A program made the position numbers and the translations under genes. Below the pieces are notes generated by a model. The model was not told the origin of the DNA and searched no databases. It saw only the letters and a list, made by a program, of their open reading frames with translations. Below, in pieces: positions 35,979 to 37,201 of a stretch of DNA of 37,201 bases. The DNA comes from Desulfuromonadales bacterium (GTDB lineage Bacteria > Desulfobacterota > Desulfuromonadia > Desulfuromonadales > BM103). The stretch covers positions 1-37,201 of the forward strand of contig JAAXQF010000562.1 in the NCBI GenBank assembly GCA_012974435.1. Reading direction: 5' to 3'. Position 1 is the stretch's first letter. Every line of letters begins with the position of its first letter.

Positions 35979-37034
35979 CTAAGAGATGGCGAGCCAGGAA
36001 TCTGACTTTTGGGCAAATTTCTGCACACCGGCCTCATCGAGTTCGCCACAGCTGTTTGAGTAAAACTGCCTGGTAAATTCTCGTTGGCTGACTCTCCGGG
36101 CGAGCAGGGTACTGGTTTTTGCATAGACGCTCTCCAGGGTCATATCAAGTGCCGACAGGACTCCCATTCGAAGGGCCTTAACGCCCAACTCATATTTCGA
36201 CAAATCGGTGCTGCCGTATGCTGAATGTGATTTTGCGATAACGATTGCCTCGTTGTCATTGGCCCATCGCGAAAGAACGTCAATCAATTCCTCGCGGTGC
36301 CCACTCATGCCATAGATGAGAACTATCAACGCTTTGAGGTCCGTATGCTGAAGATAATGAGTCAGCCAAAGCGGGTTTGTGGTGTGGGTAAGGCTGAAGA
36401 TGTCTACTGACTGAGAAGCCTCCGTGTTGAATGTCTCTGTCTGCCCTTTATTGATGGCATAGTCGTTGAGCAGGAACTCGGATAGGTGGATCTCGTCCCT
36501 GAGGTTCGAGGCAAAGGCGTCTAAACAATCTACACCAATATCTGTTTTCGTGGCCCTGGTTGCCTTGATGATTTTCTTGTTGAATGCCACCCACACGCCG
36601 CAATTGAGCGTCGATGCAGCAAGAAGGGCTGTCTCCAGATTTTCGGTCACATCATTGCCCTTGTCTTCAAGAGTTTTCTGGGCACCTGTGACAACAACAG
36701 GTTTTTGAATGCCCTGAAGCATAAAGGAGAGCATGCTCGCCGTGTAGGCAAGCGTGTCCGTGCCGTGGGTAACGATAAACGCATCATGGTGATCGTAGCT
36801 GTCGCAAATCGTCCTGGCGATCTTCTGAATGTGCGGTATCTGCATGCTAGCACTGTCAATTCCAAACTCTCCGAAGGGCGTTTGCGCGTGGGCGATGAGG
36901 CGCTCTCCGGAAAGTCCCTTGTCAATTCTACTAAGGAGACCCGCAAAGGAGTGCTTTGGCTTGAAACCGGTTTTGGATTCAGCAGAAGCGATTGTACCCC
37001 CGACGTGAATTGGAAGAATGCGAGTTTTTATCAA
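35979..37034 (-). CDS. L-asparaginase, type I/II fold
   Basis: 351 residues from a TTG at 37034, which has GGAGG 5 bases upstream and gives the family-like N-terminus KTRILPIHVGGTIAS. An ATG at 37061 lengthens it by 9 residues but has no Shine-Dalgarno site. The two catalytic threonine motifs are GGTIAS (T14) and THGTDTLAYTA (T89, T92, D93). No signal peptide is visible, so it is probably cytoplasmic. Asparagine or glutamine hydrolysis is expected, which fits the amino acid transporter just downstream, 212 bases away. Confidence 0.9.
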   Translation of the reverse strand: MIKTRILPIHVGGTIASAESKTGFKPKHSFAGLLSRIDKGLSGERLIAHAQTPFGEFGIDSASMQIPHIQKIARTICDSYDHHDAFIVTHGTDTLAYTASMLSFMLQGIQKPVVVTGAQKTLEDKGNDVTENLETALLAASTLNCGVWVAFNKKIIKATRATKTDIGVDCLDAFASNLRDEIHLSEFLLNDYAINKGQTETFNTEASQSVDIFSLTHTTNPLWLTHYLQHTDLKALIVLIYGMSGHREELIDVLSRWANDNEAIVIAKSHSAYGSTDLSKYELGVKALRMGVLSALDMTLESVYAKTSTLLARRVSQREFTRQFYSNSCGELDEAGVQKFAQKSDSWLAIS

Positions 37035-37201
37035 TGGATCCTCCGCTAAATAGTATTTCATATAAGAATCTCAAGTTATGTGTCATTTGAGGAGACTCAG
37101 TGAGAAAGGACTGTCTTGTGCGGGTGGCCTAAATTCAGTCTAGAAAAAATCAATAAAGGGGCAAGTTTGTTTTTCGCCCTGCATGTCAACCTGATGCGCG
37201 A

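Overview
The window looks like chromosome from a Desulfuromonas/Pelobacter/Geobacter-type deltaproteobacterium (Desulfuromonadia). This is inferred from gene order and protein character, not from a search. The supporting runs are rho-rpmE-thyX-prfA-prmC-murA-his, yqeY-cvpA-mutS2-dnaG-rpoD, a class A RNase P RNA, a TAXI-type TRAP transporter, and TTG/GTG starts with good Shine-Dalgarno sites.

Bases 1-6142 hold housekeeping genes on the plus strand: transcription termination (rho), ribosomal protein L31, flavin-dependent thymidylate synthase, release factor 1 with its methylase PrmC, and MurA. Bases 6233-11311 are a histidine run hisG-D-B-H-A-F-E. Five genes are intact. hisH and hisF, the two subunits of imidazole glycerol phosphate synthase, each carry an internal out-of-frame deletion. 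Two long palindromic repeats built of short CACGAAG-like or CACAGAG-like units bracket hisE.

Bases 11511-18482 are yqeY, cvpA, mutS2, dnaG and rpoD. The MutS2 Smr domain lacks the usual LDLR motif. A CAT-anticodon tRNA, a Nif3-family gene, a coiled-coil zinc-ribbon gene, rnpB, a YkgJ-like cysteine-cluster gene and a LOG-family gene follow to 22864.

Bases 23099-27577 are a TAXI-TRAP uptake unit (promoter, periplasmic receptor, internal terminator, fused permease) followed by a universal stress protein, then a LysE-family exporter. A strong shared terminator at 28353-28392 separates these from a minus-strand block.

The minus-strand block (28394-37034) reads, in transcription order: L-asparaginase, a polar amino acid ABC transporter (binding protein, permease, ATPase), a 166-bp imperfect palindrome, and a tight four-gene operon of GntR/FCD regulator, KamA-family radical SAM aminomutase, glutamine-synthetase-like ligase and PLP aminotransferase. 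In that operon the aminomutase lacks the acidic pair expected for lysine binding, and the ligase has lost residues that normally hold the alpha-amino and alpha-carboxylate groups of glutamate. Together they suggest an uncharacterised route making or using a beta-amino acid (or other non-alpha amino acid) amide. This is the best candidate in the window for an undescribed system.
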